A DNA stretch of 64,000 bases, from assembly GCF_019492185.1 (NCBI RefSeq), contig NZ_JAICCF010000001.1, positions 744,001 to 808,000 of the forward strand. Reading direction: 5' to 3'. Under the pieces are notes generated by a model that did no database searches, was not told the DNA's origin, and saw nothing but the letters and a program-made list of their open reading frames with translations. The translations under genes were made by a program, and so were the position numbers. Source of the DNA: Chitinophaga rhizophila. Lineage in GTDB: Bacteria; Bacteroidota; Bacteroidia; Chitinophagales; Chitinophagaceae. Shown here piece after piece: positions 63,435-64,000 of the stretch. Every line of letters begins with the position of its first letter. The first letter of the stretch is position 1.

Positions 63435-63986
63435 TTAATAGCGGTAGAGCAGTAGTAATAACAGGAGCAAAAGGTTCCTTAAATAACTGAGTGCTAAAGA
63501 CATGTGATTCTCTACAGTTTTCACAGACAGGGAAAGCTGCTCAGCTATCTCTTTATAAGATTTAAATTCATACCGGCTCAGTTCAAAGACCTTCCTCCTC
63601 ATCGGGGGCATAGCCTGTACCAGCTCCTTGATTCTTAGTAGTAGTTCCTTGGATTGGATTATATCAAAAGTACTGCTGTTATCAGTGCCAGCTGACTGTT
63701 CCTGCTCAAGGTACCGGTCCTTAACGGCTTCCTTTCTGAGAAGGTCGATAAATGTAGCCCGGGCTATATGGAAGATTAATCTGCTTACCGGCATAGATTC
63801 ATCCAGCTGCTGCCGATAGTTCCATAGCTTGATAAAGGTAATCTGTGTGGTTTCTTCAGCGATATAGGAGGAATGAGTTTTAGCCAGCACGTAGAAATAG
63901 ACCTTCCGGTGATATTCGTGAAATAAGTCACTGAAAACCGAAGAGTCTCCTTCTTTCAACGCGGAAATCTTACTAAACGTGGACAT
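63435..63986 (-). CDS. ECF RNA polymerase sigma factor
   Basis: 183 residues, complete within the window (ATG at 63986). Region 2: FSDLFHEYHRKVYFYVLAKT, with TTQITFIKLWNYR. Region 4: LVQAMPPMRRKVFELSRYEF, then KSYKEIAEQLSLSVKTVENH. This is the Bacteroidota sigma-70 family 1 type that drives SusC/SusD loci when the paired FecR releases it. The last dozen residues are an unusual run of leucines (NLLLLLLLLLYRY). It is the first gene of the locus. Confidence 0.94.
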   Translation of the reverse strand: MSTFSKISALKEGDSSVFSDLFHEYHRKVYFYVLAKTHSSYIAEETTQITFIKLWNYRQQLDESMPVSRLIFHIARATFIDLLRKEAVKDRYLEQEQSAGTDNSSTFDIIQSKELLLRIKELVQAMPPMRRKVFELSRYEFKSYKEIAEQLSLSVKTVENHMSLALSYLRNLLLLLLLLLYRY

Positions 63987-64000
63987 ACTATAAATATAAT

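Noticed and set aside
1..64000. CRISPR array
   Set aside because: No series of regularly spaced identical repeats was seen on either strand.

Overview
The window looks like a chromosomal segment of a Bacteroidota species, most likely family Chitinophagaceae (Chitinophaga-like). The evidence is a SusC/SusD locus with its ECF sigma/FecR pair, an Oar-like TonB receptor, many short lipoproteins, a LytTR two-component pair with a periplasmic propeller sensor, an ISAon1-type insertion sequence, a Chitinophagaceae-type RHS relic, and promoters of the Bacteroidota form TTTG-N17-21-TAnnTTTG. No taxonomy search was possible, so this is inference.

Region 1 (1-33.9 kb) is ordinary core genome. It holds ribBA (cut by the left edge), a TonB receptor, a compact ligase cluster (two ATP-grasp enzymes, a YbdK-type carboxylate-amine ligase and a class I glutamine amidotransferase, preceded by a decayed esterase), an exported FAD oxidoreductase, rhodanese, a PASTA protein beside ddl, a ferredoxin divergent from a LuxC-type acyl-CoA reductase, HtrA protease, a LytTR regulator/sensor pair, proS, a Gly/Tyr-rich lipoprotein, a FadL-like porin, miaA, cca, a Sua5/TsaC protein, a glycosyltransferase, dapD and a GH76 lipoprotein.

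Region 2 (34-about 46.5 kb) is an AT-rich mobile island inserted beside tRNA-Leu(CAG). A large serine recombinase reads back through the tRNA. The island carries small unknown proteins, one with an internal duplication. It also has a degenerate receiver protein next to an HATPase-like protein, a strongly nested small RNA candidate with its own terminator, an XRE regulator, and a 1409-residue protein. That protein has a HEPN-like N-terminus, a lysine-less P-loop of the SAMD9/STAND type, TPRs and two OB-fold-like domains. It is the best candidate here for an undescribed, probably anti-phage, system. An intact IS3 element sits inside the island.

Region 3 (46.5-55.5 kb) is an accessory zone of decay and secreted proteins. 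It contains an ISAon1 element with a duplicated end, a frameshifted SH3 protein, an RHS relic, a MACPF pore-forming lipoprotein, an unknown gene, an M57 metalloprotease lipoprotein, and a lipoprotein resembling the one at 5 kb.

Region 4 (55.5-64 kb) is a polysaccharide utilisation locus on the minus strand: ECF sigma, FecR, SusC, SusD and a GH43-type lipoprotein with a discoidin domain. It ends at a perfect 19-bp hairpin.
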